DNA of 64,000 nucleotides from Paraflavitalea pollutisoli. Lineage in GTDB: Bacteria; Bacteroidota; Bacteroidia; Chitinophagales; Chitinophagaceae. A program made the translations under genes and the position numbers. The stretch is from positions 3,092,202-3,156,201 of the forward strand of contig NZ_JARKMX010000008.1 of the NCBI RefSeq assembly GCF_029360705.1, written 5' to 3'. The notes under the pieces were generated by a model. That model had not been told where the DNA came from. It made no database searches and worked only from the letters and a program-made list of their open reading frames with translations. Below, one piece after another: positions 1-8,498 of the stretch (the stretch's first letter is position 1; the number at the start of each line of letters is the position of its first letter).

Positions 1-760
1 TCGTTTCGGCCGATACTTCTTCTTTCAGTTGAAGGGTGAAATCGCCGAGCGCTCCATTGGCCACCGGCACCCGGGTAGATACCGTGGCGATCCTTCCCTG
101 TAATACAGGAAACAGGTTTTCCAGCGAATGCGCCAGATCGATCTCAACAGGGATGATCGATTCGGCGGCAGCACGGCCGCGGCGGAATTGTTTGTGCGGC
201 CCATCAACGATCCCCTGCCGGGACGTATAGGAATGCAGCACATTGATATGGACCGACTGTATGCCAATCGAGTTGAGCAAATACAGGATATGGGTAGAGC
301 AGTTGGTCATGCAACCACCGGGAGAGATGATATCCGTTTCAGGCGTCAGGAGATGTTGGTTGAACCCGTAGATCATCAGGGGGATCTCCGGAGCGCCCGT
401 GGTAGAGAGCAATACTTTCTTGGCACCCACCGCCAGGTGCGTAGAGGCCCCGGCCCGGCTGGTGAATTTGCCAGAGCATTCCAGTACCACATCGACACCC
501 AGGGAAGCCCAGGGCAGCTTGTTCGGATCTGCCTGTTGCAGAATGGCGATGGACTGCCCGTTGACCACGAGTGTCTCTGCGCCCTGCATGGCCATCTCAC
601 CGGGAAAAGTACCGTACACCGAATCATACTTGAGTAGATAGGCCAGGTTGGCCGGCTCCATGATATCATTGATCGCTACCAGTTCCAGGTCTGTCCTGCC
701 GACAAGCCGCCTGAAGAGCAACCGGCCGATCCGTCCCATTCCATTGATCGCTATACGCAT
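1..760 (-). CDS. GAPDH-family dehydrogenase, divergent, 3' end outside the window
   Basis: The first 253 residues of a protein of the glyceraldehyde-3-phosphate dehydrogenase family (usual length about 335); the gene runs off the left edge. The N-terminus has the NAD-binding Rossmann motif INGMGRIGR. The catalytic pair is present at the usual places: Cys150 in SPGGCMTNC and His176 in HSYTSRQ. The surroundings are not canonical: the usual ASCTTNC reads GGCMTNC, and the phosphate-binding TGAA loop after the RAAA motif is replaced by PVEIDLA. The RVPVANG motif is kept. It may therefore act on another aldehyde or have lost normal GAPDH activity; a second, canonical gap gene would be expected elsewhere. 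The ATG at 760 gives the correct N-terminus. Family is certain, substrate is not. Confidence 0.85.
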   Translation of the reverse strand, partial: MRIAINGMGRIGRLLFRRLVGRTDLELVAINDIMEPANLAYLLKYDSVYGTFPGEMAMQGAETLVVNGQSIAILQQADPNKLPWASLGVDVVLECSGKFTSRAGASTHLAVGAKKVLLSTTGAPEIPLMIYGFNQHLLTPETDIISPGGCMTNCSTHILYLLNSIGIQSVHINVLHSYTSRQGIVDGPHKQFRRGRAAAESIIPVEIDLAHSLENLFPVLQGRIATVSTRVPVANGALGDFTLQLKEEVSAET

Positions 761-1374
761 GTGTGCTTGATTTTAAAAAGAGGGCAAATATCGCAACAAT
801 CCAGGGATTTTAGGCTCCCCGTTGCTGGTGACAAAGTCCAGGTGCTGGCCGGGCATTCCGGCACCGGCACACCGCCTGTTTTTGGCGAACGTACCATAGC
901 GCCGCCGACTGCCGGTCGATGCCTTGCCGACCACCAGACGGTGGATAAACCCGCCTTTTTTGGGGATTACCGCCCTGTTTTGGCAGGCAACGGCGGCGGG
1001 CAGATTGGCCAAAAACGACCGGAAGGGGCAGTTTTGCACCCGAAACGGGTTAGCCGGATCGCTGAATCCGGCATTCATAAAATTCCAGGTAATTTGTAAG
1101 CCGGTAATAATCAAGCCCTCTTTGGACCGATTATTAAGCCTCTGTAAAAATTTGCCGGGAGGTCCTTTTAGCCGTCCCCGGAATAACAGGATTGTCCTAC
1201 ATTTGACCCTACCAACCTATTAGAATTCTACCAAACCAACCCCCGCTACATCCATTAAATTCTACCACGAGCACTGCCGTTTGAAAAAGACGGACCTGTG
1301 TGAACGGATGATTGTTTACTAACCCGATTAGGTTCTGAATTAAAACAATTAACTAAAACGGTGGAGGAGATTGT
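761..1374. other. Intergenic region, 614 bp, without a convincing gene
   Basis: No supported gene. A 113-codon minus-strand frame (773-1114) is open but has no recognisable domain and a low-complexity, Arg/Gly/Pro-rich translation, so I leave it out. There is a possible hairpin with arms TAATAATC at 1104-1111 and GATTATTA at 1129-1136. A perfect promoter -7 element lies at 1198-1205. Confidence 0.5.
1198..1205 (+). promoter_or_regulatory. Bacteroidota -7 element for the 88-aa gene
   Basis: TACATTTG matches the Bacteroidota housekeeping -7 consensus TAnnTTTG exactly. It would give a 5' leader of about 165 nt before the ATG at 1375. No clear TTTG box is seen near -33, so this remains a candidate. 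Confidence 0.4.
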
Positions 1375-1641
1375 ATGTATCAGTATGCATTGTTAGAGGC
1401 TGGTAATTATTACCTGATCCAGGAAAAAGAAGATAGCCAGGTATCATTGATCAAAGTAACGGTAGAAACAGATTATTGTCTTTATGTCACTAATTATGCA
1501 GAAGGACCGGAACTGAACTGGAAGAAGAAGTCCGATCCCATTTTCGATATTCTCGAGCTGCTGAGTGAGGACAAAGTGAAAGAATGGGAGTCCGTTTACA
1601 ACGACAATCAGGATGCCTATTACGAAGAAGATGATGACTAA
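1375..1641 (+). CDS. Small acidic conserved-type protein, function unknown
   Basis: An 88-residue soluble protein with no signal peptide and no membrane segment. It begins MYQYALLEAGNYYLI and ends in an acidic tail YYEEDDD. Aromatic and acidic residues dominate, and the predicted alternation of strands in the first half suggests a small beta domain. I recognise no named family. A strong purine-rich ribosome binding site (GGAGGAG) lies about 6 nt before the ATG and an intrinsic terminator follows, so it is a monocistronic real gene. It has no obvious functional link with the GAPDH-like gene, which is transcribed away from it. Confidence 0.8.
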   Translation: MYQYALLEAGNYYLIQEKEDSQVSLIKVTVETDYCLYVTNYAEGPELNWKKKSDPIFDILELLSEDKVKEWESVYNDNQDAYYEEDDD

Positions 1642-1653
1642 TGCAATAAACCA

Positions 1654-1690
1654 GCTCCCGGCCCCTTGTAGCAGCCGGGAGCGGTTTTTT
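1654..1690 (+). terminator. Intrinsic terminator after the 88-aa gene
   Basis: Stem GCTCCCGG (1654-1661) pairs with CCGGGAGC (1675-1682) and is followed by GG and six T. Confidence 0.85.
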
Positions 1691-1968
1691 CTGTTTATCC
1701 CCGCCGATAGTATGTCCGTCACCGCTCCGTAAAATTCTCCTGCCGGGCACTGCGTGCAATAGCATCTCCTACTACATTCTACTTATTTCCCCTGGAGCTC
1801 CGCACTTGTTTTTGACGGATGTCGTCTATTATTATATTCTGGTTAACATAAAATTGTATAAATTAGGCTGTGCTGTAACCCTGACACCTTTTAGCCCAAA
1901 CGATCTGCCGAGCCATATCACCCTGCACAGCACAAACGTACAAACGGGTACAATTTTTCCAGGATCTA

Positions 1969-2889
1969 ATGGATGCTACAGGTATGAATTTCAACGACGA
2001 AAAATATAATCATATTCGCAAAGTATTGCTGATCATCGTCAGCATACTAACCATATTACCCCTGGCCCCACTCATCAACCGGTACATTCCGCCTTTGATG
2101 ATCGGCGATTGGAACATGGACCTGACTTTATCCGTCGTACTGGCGAGCCTTGCTACCTGGCTGGTATTGCGCATTTTTCGTTTTCTGCTGATCCCCGCCG
2201 TAGGGCTTTGTATACTGGTATTGCTGTACAACCAGCTGACCAACGGATACGGCTTCAGCCATATGGTGACCGATTACCGCACCATGGTCGAGAACAACTG
2301 GGGCAGGAATGGGCAAAAGGAAACCGACCTGATCCTCACGCCGGGCATCTTCGATGGACCGCTGACAAAAACGATCAAAGTGCTGCAATCGAAGGTCGAT
2401 TCGAAAGATTCTGTCGTGCGCAATTTTGCCGTGCGCCACTCACTCGATTTCTTCGACGAGTACCATACCAAGTATGGCCCCATCGTACGGCACCTCTCCC
2501 TGTTTAAATACATCAACACCAATTTCAAATATGTGTCCGACTCGGAGCGTGACGAATACTTCGCCACGGGCCGCGAAACGATCGACAACGGTTTGGGCGG
2601 AGATTGCGACGATCATACTATTCTCATGGTTTCGACCCTGAAATCGATCGGTGCTCACTGTCGCATGGTGCTTTCTGAAGGACACCTGTATCCCGAGCTC
2701 TACGCCGGCGACAAGAAATCATTCGACCGTTTGCAGCAGGCGATCATCTACCTGTTCAGCGATCGCCAGATCGACAATATCTACTACCACGAACAAAACG
2801 GACAATATTGGATCAACCTCGATTACACCGCCAAACATCCCGGTGGTCCTTACCTCAGTGAAAAGGCCTACGCCATTATTGATTTATGA
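1969..2889 (+). CDS. Membrane-anchored transglutaminase-like protein
   Basis: A 306-residue protein with two or three membrane segments in the first 90 residues (about 18-40, 52-70, 72-90) and a soluble C-terminal transglutaminase-like (papain fold) domain. The catalytic Cys213 lies in GGDCDDHT, a possible His239 in EGHLYPEL, and an Asp285 in INLDYTAKH, in the order expected for the Cys-His-Asp triad. Such proteins in bacteria act as cysteine peptidases or as amide hydrolases at the envelope; the substrate here is unknown. The ATG at 1969 is used; Met6 (1984) is an alternative. The next gene follows in the same direction but has its own promoter. Confidence 0.8.
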   Translation: MDATGMNFNDEKYNHIRKVLLIIVSILTILPLAPLINRYIPPLMIGDWNMDLTLSVVLASLATWLVLRIFRFLLIPAVGLCILVLLYNQLTNGYGFSHMVTDYRTMVENNWGRNGQKETDLILTPGIFDGPLTKTIKVLQSKVDSKDSVVRNFAVRHSLDFFDEYHTKYGPIVRHLSLFKYINTNFKYVSDSERDEYFATGRETIDNGLGGDCDDHTILMVSTLKSIGAHCRMVLSEGHLYPELYAGDKKSFDRLQQAIIYLFSDRQIDNIYYHEQNGQYWINLDYTAKHPGGPYLSEKAYAIIDL

Positions 2890-2953
2890 CAATCAATTAA
2901 AATTCTTACCTCCTATATTCAGTCTACAGCATGGACTATTCGATGATATGTGC

Positions 2954-2961
2954 TATATTTA
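2954..2961 (+). promoter_or_regulatory. Likely -7 element of the 213-aa membrane protein
   Basis: TATATTTA differs from TAnnTTTG at one base and lies 18 nt before the ATG at 2980. Confidence 0.45.
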
Positions 2962-2979
2962 GCAACATTCGATGCACGC

Positions 2980-3621
2980 ATGACTGTAGCACCCCTTGCA
3001 GCCATTATATCGACTTATTCCTTTATGGCTATACCGGCCGCCCTACTCATCCAACGTCCCCACCGTATGGAATTTCCGGTAAAGCTGCTGTTAGTCTATT
3101 CCCTTATTGCTTTTTTGTGTGACTGTTTGCCGGGCCTGGTGCTTGCTACGCCTACCTTTAGCCGGATTCTCTCCTTTGCGTTTACCATTTTCGAATACAC
3201 GGTATTTACCCTTTTCTATCTCCACTTTCTGCAACGAAAAAGTCTCCGCCGCGTCGTACTGGGCGGTTCCCTCCTCTTTGCCGGCATTGCCGTACTGGAA
3301 TTACAGAAATTTGGGGTGGTGTATTACAGCCGGTTCAATGCAGGCATGACCGTGATCCTGATCATTGGCTACAGCCTGCTGCTGTACCACGAATGGTTAA
3401 CGGATAACCCGATGGAGCTCATCCACAAGAAACCTGCCTTCTGGATCACGCTGGGGTGCCTCCTGTACCTCTCCGGCCATTTCTTTTTTTTCATTGCCGT
3501 GGGCAAACAATGGGAGCAGAACTGGATACTACATGCAGTATGCAATATCGGGAAGAACGTACTGTTTGTAATCGCTATCTGGCAGACCTATCCCGCGATT
3601 CGTCCCAGAAAGATCTTTTGA
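2980..3621 (+). CDS. Seven-segment integral membrane protein, function unknown
   Basis: A 213-residue, very hydrophobic protein with about seven membrane segments and short loops. An in-frame upstream ATG at 2950 would lie within the promoter, so the start at 2980 (MTVAPLAAII) is preferred. It has no motif that I can assign to an enzyme or transporter family. The next gene, convergent on the minus strand, codes for a protein of similar size and topology, so the two may be distant paralogues. Their coding ends overlap by 47 bp (3575-3621). Confidence 0.7.
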   Translation: MTVAPLAAIISTYSFMAIPAALLIQRPHRMEFPVKLLLVYSLIAFLCDCLPGLVLATPTFSRILSFAFTIFEYTVFTLFYLHFLQRKSLRRVVLGGSLLFAGIAVLELQKFGVVYYSRFNAGMTVILIIGYSLLLYHEWLTDNPMELIHKKPAFWITLGCLLYLSGHFFFFIAVGKQWEQNWILHAVCNIGKNVLFVIAIWQTYPAIRPRKIF

Positions 3622-4279
3622 TCGCCGCGGTGGCCGGTATCCGGCGCAAGCCTTTTAGCAGCAGGCCGGAACTACCGATCGCAATAGAAATAATGGTAGA
3701 GATGTAATAGATGAGGAATTTATCGACCGTATCGGCGAAATCGATGAGGTAATAGTCAAAAATATAGACGACGATATAGGTGCCATACTGAAACAACAAG
3801 GCACCATGTATGAGCAGCAGGGCTTTCTCGCGGCTGGCATGCTCTATCTGCTGCAGAAAAAGCGAGATCTGCCAGATGATGATGGTCAGGATGAAAAGCA
3901 ACCCCACACCCAGGGCATATTTCAGGGAGTCATAGTCGAAACCACCATGAATAAGACAGGCGATCTCAAATACAATAAAGAGCACCAGACTGATGCGGAT
4001 AAAGCGCTTCAACCGGTCCGAAAATGCAGCGAGATAGATCACCCCCACCATCATCGGAATATCGATGGCATTGTAGATCACAATCGCTACCTCCAGGAAT
4101 TTTTTGTTGAGGTCCTTGATCAGCAGCATCGCGTTGATCAACCCATTGACAACCCAGTACGCTGCAAAGAAGTTAAAGGGAACAGCCTGCCAAAGTTTTT
4201 TGAGCAATACGATCACCGCTGGAACGAAAGACAGGATGACCGTTAAGACAGATATGACATCGTAAAATTGACTTTTCAC
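3575..4279 (-). CDS. Seven-segment integral membrane protein, convergent with its neighbour
   Basis: About 234 residues from a GTG at 4279 (VKSQFYDVISVLTVIL), with an AAGGGG-like ribosome binding site about 12 nt upstream. About seven membrane segments, ending in a short basic soluble tail. The open frame continues upstream to 4612, but that extension is not hydrophobic and looks non-coding, so the GTG start is chosen by comparison with the topology of the neighbour. It resembles the convergent 213-aa protein in length and layout. Function unknown. Its last 47 bp are also the last 47 bp of that neighbour on the other strand. Confidence 0.65.
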   Translation of the reverse strand: MKSQFYDVISVLTVILSFVPAVIVLLKKLWQAVPFNFFAAYWVVNGLINAMLLIKDLNKKFLEVAIVIYNAIDIPMMVGVIYLAAFSDRLKRFIRISLVLFIVFEIACLIHGGFDYDSLKYALGVGLLFILTIIIWQISLFLQQIEHASREKALLLIHGALLFQYGTYIVVYIFDYYLIDFADTVDKFLIYYISTIISIAIGSSGLLLKGLRRIPATAAIKRSFWDESRDRSAR

Positions 4280-4662
4280 TAAGCTGGCATTACCCCTTAA
4301 AATCGCTCGAAAACAGCAAAATATTGCCTGTTGAGGGTTTTTCAGTATTACTACCCCCGCAATTCCCTGCATAAAATACGATAGGTATCCGCAGCTTTGG
4401 ACCAAGCCCGCGTAAATTCCACTGGCAGGCCGTTTTACATATACCCAAACACCCTGATCCCAGGTCATTTCTGCCCGTTTGCCCCTACCGGGTCTGGCTA
4501 AAAATCCCGGTAGTATTGCCGCCTTTACCGTGTAAGTTTCTGCCGGTAACGCCAGCCACCCTTGCCATTCGGCCAGACTCCTTTGCCATTCACCGCAATC
4601 CCGACAGGCCATTGCAGAACTTGTACTACATTTAACTTTATACCTGCATTAAAACACCCTCT
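4280..4662. other. Divergent intergenic region upstream of the aminopeptidase gene
   Basis: About 383 bp with no supported gene. On the plus strand TACATTTA at 4627-4634 is a one-mismatch -7 element placed 28 nt before the aminopeptidase ATG. The minus-strand frame here is an upstream extension of the membrane protein gene and is judged non-coding. Confidence 0.5.
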
Positions 4663-6123
4663 ATGCGCTTACGCCATTTCGTTATAGGACTTGCCCTGCT
4701 GGCCAGTTCCCCTGTCTTTGCCCAACCAGCACCGCTGCATGACCTGGCCGACGACTACCTGACGCCAGCCTTTCATGCCGGACGCCGTGATTCCCTGCGC
4801 CAGCTGATGCCCGCCAATTCCGTCACCGTAGTATTGGCCTTTCCTACGCGCAACTTTTCGAACGACGTGGACTATGTTTACCATCAAAACCCCGATCTGT
4901 ATTATTTCTCGGGGTATAAAGAGCCGCATTCACTGATGCTGATCTTCAAAGAACCGCAAACCGCGGCCAATGGCAGCACCTTCAAAGAAGTACTCTTCGT
5001 TCAAAAACGGAATGCACAGGCCGAACAGTGGACCGGTAAACGCATGGGCGTAGAGGGTGCCAAAGAAAAACTCGGACTTGCCACCGTATACAATGGAGAA
5101 GAGTTTAAAAACTTCGCCGTTGATTTCTCCAAGTTCGATAAGATCATCATCGACCGCCTGCCAACCGATGTGGCCGACGCACGTGGTGACAATGCCGACC
5201 TGTATGACCTGCTGAAGCAATTGAAAGAGAAAGCCCAGATACCCGACAATTACCAGCAGGACAAACGCTTTGGCACCGGACTGTTTCGCCAGTACACCGG
5301 GCAGCTGCGGGAGATCAAGACCGAAGAGGAAGTGGTATTGCTGCGCAAGGCGGTAGAGATATCCTGCCATGGCCAGGCCGAAGTGATGAAAGCGGTCAAG
5401 CCGGATATGTCGGAACGTGAAGTACAGGGATTACACGAATACGTACACAAGAAATACGGCGCTGAATATGTTGGTTATCCTTCTATCGTTGGTGCCGGCA
5501 ACAATGGTTGTGTACTGCACTATACGGAAAATGAAAAACTGCATGTAGAAAACAAGATGGTACTGATGGATGTAGGCGCCGAGTACCACGGCTATACCGC
5601 CGATGTAACCCGTACGGTACCTGCCAACGGCAAGTTCACCGCAGAACAAAAAGCGATCTATGAGATCGTGTATGAAGCCCAGGAAGCAGCTTTCAAGCTG
5701 TGTAAGGAAGGCACCAGCTGGCAGGAACTGGACCGCGTATCACGTGGCGTGGTAGCCGATGGACTGATCAAACTGGGTATCATCACGAAGAAAGAAGACG
5801 TCAACAAATACTATCCCCACGGATTGGGCCATCATATCGGCCTCGATGTGCATGACCGCTCCGCCTCCGGCACCCTGAAGAAAGGGATGGTCATTACCAT
5901 CGAGCCAGGCATCTATATCCCCGAGAACAGTCCTTGTGACAAAAAATGGTGGACGATTGCTGTGCGCATCGAAGACGATCTGCTGATCAAAGAGAAGGAT
6001 TATGAACTGCTGTCCTGGGCAGCCCCCCGCAAGGCAAGCGATATAGAGAAGACAGTGGCAGAGAAAAGTCCGCTCGACCAGTTTACCCTCCCCAAACTGC
6101 AATCGGGCAAGAAAGGCTTCTAA
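4663..6123 (+). CDS. pepP: Secreted Xaa-Pro aminopeptidase (M24B)
   Basis: A 486-residue metallopeptidase that removes N-terminal residues preceding proline. Residues 1-20 form a signal peptide ending at VFAQP, so it acts in the periplasm or outside. The AMP_N-type N-terminal domain follows, then the pita-bread M24 domain. All five dimetal ligands are visible: Asp303 and Asp314 (DVGAEYHGYTAD), His390 (HGLGHH), Glu414 (TIEPGIY) and Glu437 (VRIEDD). It is single, flanked by its own promoter-like element and a strong terminator. Confidence 0.95.
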   Translation: MRLRHFVIGLALLASSPVFAQPAPLHDLADDYLTPAFHAGRRDSLRQLMPANSVTVVLAFPTRNFSNDVDYVYHQNPDLYYFSGYKEPHSLMLIFKEPQTAANGSTFKEVLFVQKRNAQAEQWTGKRMGVEGAKEKLGLATVYNGEEFKNFAVDFSKFDKIIIDRLPTDVADARGDNADLYDLLKQLKEKAQIPDNYQQDKRFGTGLFRQYTGQLREIKTEEEVVLLRKAVEISCHGQAEVMKAVKPDMSEREVQGLHEYVHKKYGAEYVGYPSIVGAGNNGCVLHYTENEKLHVENKMVLMDVGAEYHGYTADVTRTVPANGKFTAEQKAIYEIVYEAQEAAFKLCKEGTSWQELDRVSRGVVADGLIKLGIITKKEDVNKYYPHGLGHHIGLDVHDRSASGTLKKGMVITIEPGIYIPENSPCDKKWWTIAVRIEDDLLIKEKDYELLSWAAPRKASDIEKTVAEKSPLDQFTLPKLQSGKKGF

Positions 6124-6154
6124 TAGGTTCCAGCAACGATATTGACTTAGACCA

Positions 6155-6179
6155 GGCCGGCAACACGCCGGCCTTTTTT
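6155..6179 (+). terminator. Intrinsic terminator after pepP
   Basis: Stem GGCCGGC (6155-6161), loop AACAC, GCCGGCC (6167-6173), then six T. Confidence 0.9.
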
Positions 6180-6497
6180 GTGCCCTGCCTGATGGAACTC
6201 TCTATTTCCGTCAAACACCCATCCTGCCTGCACATACCCGCATCAGGCAGAAATACACTTATCAGGTCAATACCGCAAATACCGAAGTTTGACCAGCGAT
6301 TTGCGCAATAGATAATTTTAGTAAAAACACGATATTAACAGGCGTACTTATACCTAAAACAGGTGGTTTCTGGCAAAAACACTATAAATATTTCGGTAAT
6401 ACCACGCGTCATATCAGTGTTATTTACGATATTAGTGGCAGAATCCGAAGCAGAAAAATGAGGCGGTTCTGCGCTATGTCAGATTAAGTGTTAAAAT

Positions 6498-6505
6498 TAC
6501 CTTTG
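6498..6505 (+). promoter_or_regulatory. Perfect -7 element in a gene-free region
   Basis: TACCTTTG fits TAnnTTTG exactly. No protein gene starts within 440 bp downstream, which suggests either a long leader for the BNR-repeat gene or an independent transcript. Confidence 0.4.
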
Positions 6506-6511
6506 TAACAG

Positions 6512-6850
6512 CTGATCTGATATCCGCACCGAAGACCGAACCAATATCCAACACATCCAATATCAGCTTGAAAGATCAAAATCCACTGAAACCGTAGTGT
6601 TCTGATAGTAGCAACAAGGTTTTAGACACATCCTGAAAGACCACATAATAGATTCCAATTCCTGAAAGAAATTCCATGATCCAGCAGGTCCTGAAAACCC
6701 AGTCGATATCCTAAAAACCTTTCCAAACAAGAACAGCTCAAAACCAGTATTATCCAATTCCAGTGAAGACGTTCTAAGTTTACCTTTCGATTCGACTGAA
6801 AAGATTAAGACATTCAAAAAGCCATCGCTCCCAAGGAGGATGGCTTTTTG
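6512..6850 (+). ncRNA. Candidate non-coding RNA between a -7 element and a terminator
   Basis: A perfect -7 element (6498-6505) is followed after about 310 nt of G-poor, non-coding sequence by a hairpin with a T tract (6818-6850). No Rfam family is recognised by eye; it is not RNase P RNA, tmRNA or SRP RNA. The boundaries are inferred only from the two signals. Confidence 0.3.
6818..6850 (+). terminator. Terminator-like hairpin
   Basis: AAAAAGCCATC and GATGGCTTTTT form a perfect 11-bp stem around GCTCCCAAGGAG. Because of the flanking A and T runs it could act on both strands. The word TGGCTTTTTGATTTTC recurs at 6921-6936 after a second, shorter hairpin (CCACCTGGTGG). Confidence 0.65.
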
Positions 6851-6951
6851 ATTTTCACTCCCCGCCGGCCACCATCCACTTTGTAAATGATTTTACAGGA
6901 AGCCCGGCAAAACCACCTGGTGGCTTTTTGATTTTCCTTACCTTAACAGCT

Positions 6952-8004
6952 ATGATCAACCAACTCAATAGGATAGCCCCATTATTGCTGCTCAGTACTG
7001 CCCTTGCCCTCGACACACCAGCTGCCACCTACCCGGCCGCTAGCCCGGCTGTAGTTGCCGGCGACTCGCCGAAAGTACAGCTGCTCACCAGCGGCACCGA
7101 CGTCAGCATCCGCGGCCTCAGTGTCGTGAATGACAAGATTGTATGGGTAAGCGGCAGTAAGGGAAAAATAGGCCGCTCTACAGACGGTGGGGCCACCTGG
7201 CTATGGACGACCGTGCCGGGCTTTGAGAAACGTGATTTCCGGGATATTGAAGCGTTCGATGACCAGACAGCGGTGATTATCGCCATCGCCGAACCCGCCA
7301 ATATACTCCGCACCACCGATGGGGGTAAAACCTGGACCACCGTATTCACCGATACGACCAAAGGCATGTTCCTCGATGCCATGGCCTTTGCCGACCAAAA
7401 GAAAGGTATCGTGGTGGGCGACCCCATCGACGGCAACACCTATATCGCCACCACCAGCGATGGCGGCAGGAGCTGGACCAAGATGTTGCAACCGGTGATC
7501 CCCGCACCAGCCGGTGATGGGTTCTTTGCCGCCAGCGGTACCAATGTCGTGTACCAGAAAAACGGTGATTTCACAGCCGTATCGGGAGGTAAAGAATCGA
7601 GGTTGCTCACCCCTGCTGGTGCCAGCATCATGCCGGGCATCATTCAGGGCAGAGAGATGACAGGCGCCAACTCCATCGTGCGCAGCGGCAACATCGCCAT
7701 TGTGGTAGCGGGAGACTATGAAAACAACAAAGACACCACCAACAATTGCATCTATTCGCACGATAACATGAAGACCTGGCAGGCACCGGTGAAGCGCCCC
7801 AGGGGCTATCGCAGCTGCGTAGCGCAGATCGATCAGCAAACCTATGTTACCTGTGGTACTGCCGGCATCGATATTACCCGCGACGCGGGCCAACACTGGC
7901 AATTCATTGCACCCGACTCGTATAACGTTTGCCAGAAGGCAAAGAAAGGGAAAGCGGTATTCCTCGCCGGTGGCAATGGACGTATTGCTAAGCTGGTGTA
8001 TTGA
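6952..8004 (+). CDS. Exported BNR/Asp-box repeat protein (YCF48-like beta propeller)
   Basis: A 350-residue secreted protein starting at ATG 6952 (a TTG further up is in a terminator tail and is rejected). A signal peptide covers about residues 1-30. At least four Asp-box motifs are visible (STDGGATW, TTDGGKTW, TSDGGRSW, TRDAGQHW), the signature of beta-propeller blades seen in sialidase-like and photosystem II assembly factor HCF136/YCF48-like proteins. No sialidase active-site arginine triad is evident, so it is more likely a structural or binding propeller than a glycosidase. Public annotations of such proteins as oxidoreductase are not supported by anything seen here. Confidence 0.8.
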   Translation: MINQLNRIAPLLLLSTALALDTPAATYPAASPAVVAGDSPKVQLLTSGTDVSIRGLSVVNDKIVWVSGSKGKIGRSTDGGATWLWTTVPGFEKRDFRDIEAFDDQTAVIIAIAEPANILRTTDGGKTWTTVFTDTTKGMFLDAMAFADQKKGIVVGDPIDGNTYIATTSDGGRSWTKMLQPVIPAPAGDGFFAASGTNVVYQKNGDFTAVSGGKESRLLTPAGASIMPGIIQGREMTGANSIVRSGNIAIVVAGDYENNKDTTNNCIYSHDNMKTWQAPVKRPRGYRSCVAQIDQQTYVTCGTAGIDITRDAGQHWQFIAPDSYNVCQKAKKGKAVFLAGGNGRIAKLVY

Positions 8005-8096
8005 GCAACTACACCCGTCAGTGCTGGGTAGCCGCCACACAATTGGCGCGCTTGATAGCACCTACTTGGGGCTCCGCTTGTGCAGGCGTGTAGCCT

Positions 8097-8426
8097 TTAC
8101 TTCTTGAACATGAAGTACACGGCGCCCAGCAGGAAGCCAAAGCTCACCAGGTACTTCCAGTGAAAAGGCTCCTTGAGGTACAGCACGGCAAACACGGAAA
8201 ACACGATGAGGGTGATCACTTCCTGGGTCATCTTGAGTTGAAACCCATTGAATCCGTTGGCATACCCCAGCCGGTTGGCAGGTACCATCAGGCAATATTC
8301 AAAAAAGGCGATGCCCCAGCTCACCAGAATGGCTTTCCACAGCGGAACATTTTCCTGCTTGAGGTGGCCGTACCAGGCAAACGTCATGAATATGTTAGAA
8401 AGTAATAGTAAAATAATGGTGCGCAT
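8097..8426 (-). CDS. DMT-family inner membrane protein (DUF486)
   Basis: A 109-residue protein with four membrane segments, matching the DUF486 group of the drug/metabolite transporter superfamily in length and in its conserved patterns (NIFMTFAWYGHLK near the start, WGIAFFEYCLMVPANRLGY in the middle, FMFKK at the end). Members are half-size DMT proteins, presumably dimeric; the substrate is not known. It is transcribed divergently from ferritin with 72 bp between the start codons. Confidence 0.9.
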   Translation of the reverse strand: MRTIILLLLSNIFMTFAWYGHLKQENVPLWKAILVSWGIAFFEYCLMVPANRLGYANGFNGFQLKMTQEVITLIVFSVFAVLYLKEPFHWKYLVSFGFLLGAVYFMFKK

Positions 8427-8498
8427 AGCTTGTTATTTTTCAAGTGTATCTAACTGTCGAAATTAGAATTTCGTATCTTGACCACAAAACTCTAACAT

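Larger units (their letters stand above)
6180..6951. other. Long gene-free region, AT-rich and G-poor
   Basis: About 770 bp without a credible protein gene. From about 6290 to 6820 the sequence is richer in A/T than its neighbours and poor in G on the plus strand, with many short related words (CCTGAAA, TCCAAT, ACGATATTA). It holds a perfect promoter -7 element and a terminator-like hairpin some 310 nt further on, listed separately as a possible ncRNA unit. The 84-codon minus-strand frame at 6563-6817 has no domain and is not annotated. Confidence 0.6.

Noticed and set aside
773-1114. 113-codon minus-strand frame in the first intergenic region
   Set aside because: Arg/Gly/Pro-rich translation without a domain; not supported by a ribosome binding site.
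4280-4612. N-terminal extension of the minus-strand membrane protein
   Set aside because: Open but not hydrophobic and without a good start; the GTG at 4279 gives the expected topology.
6563-6817. 84-codon minus-strand frame
   Set aside because: No domain; lies in an AT-rich non-coding stretch between promoter and terminator signals of the other strand.
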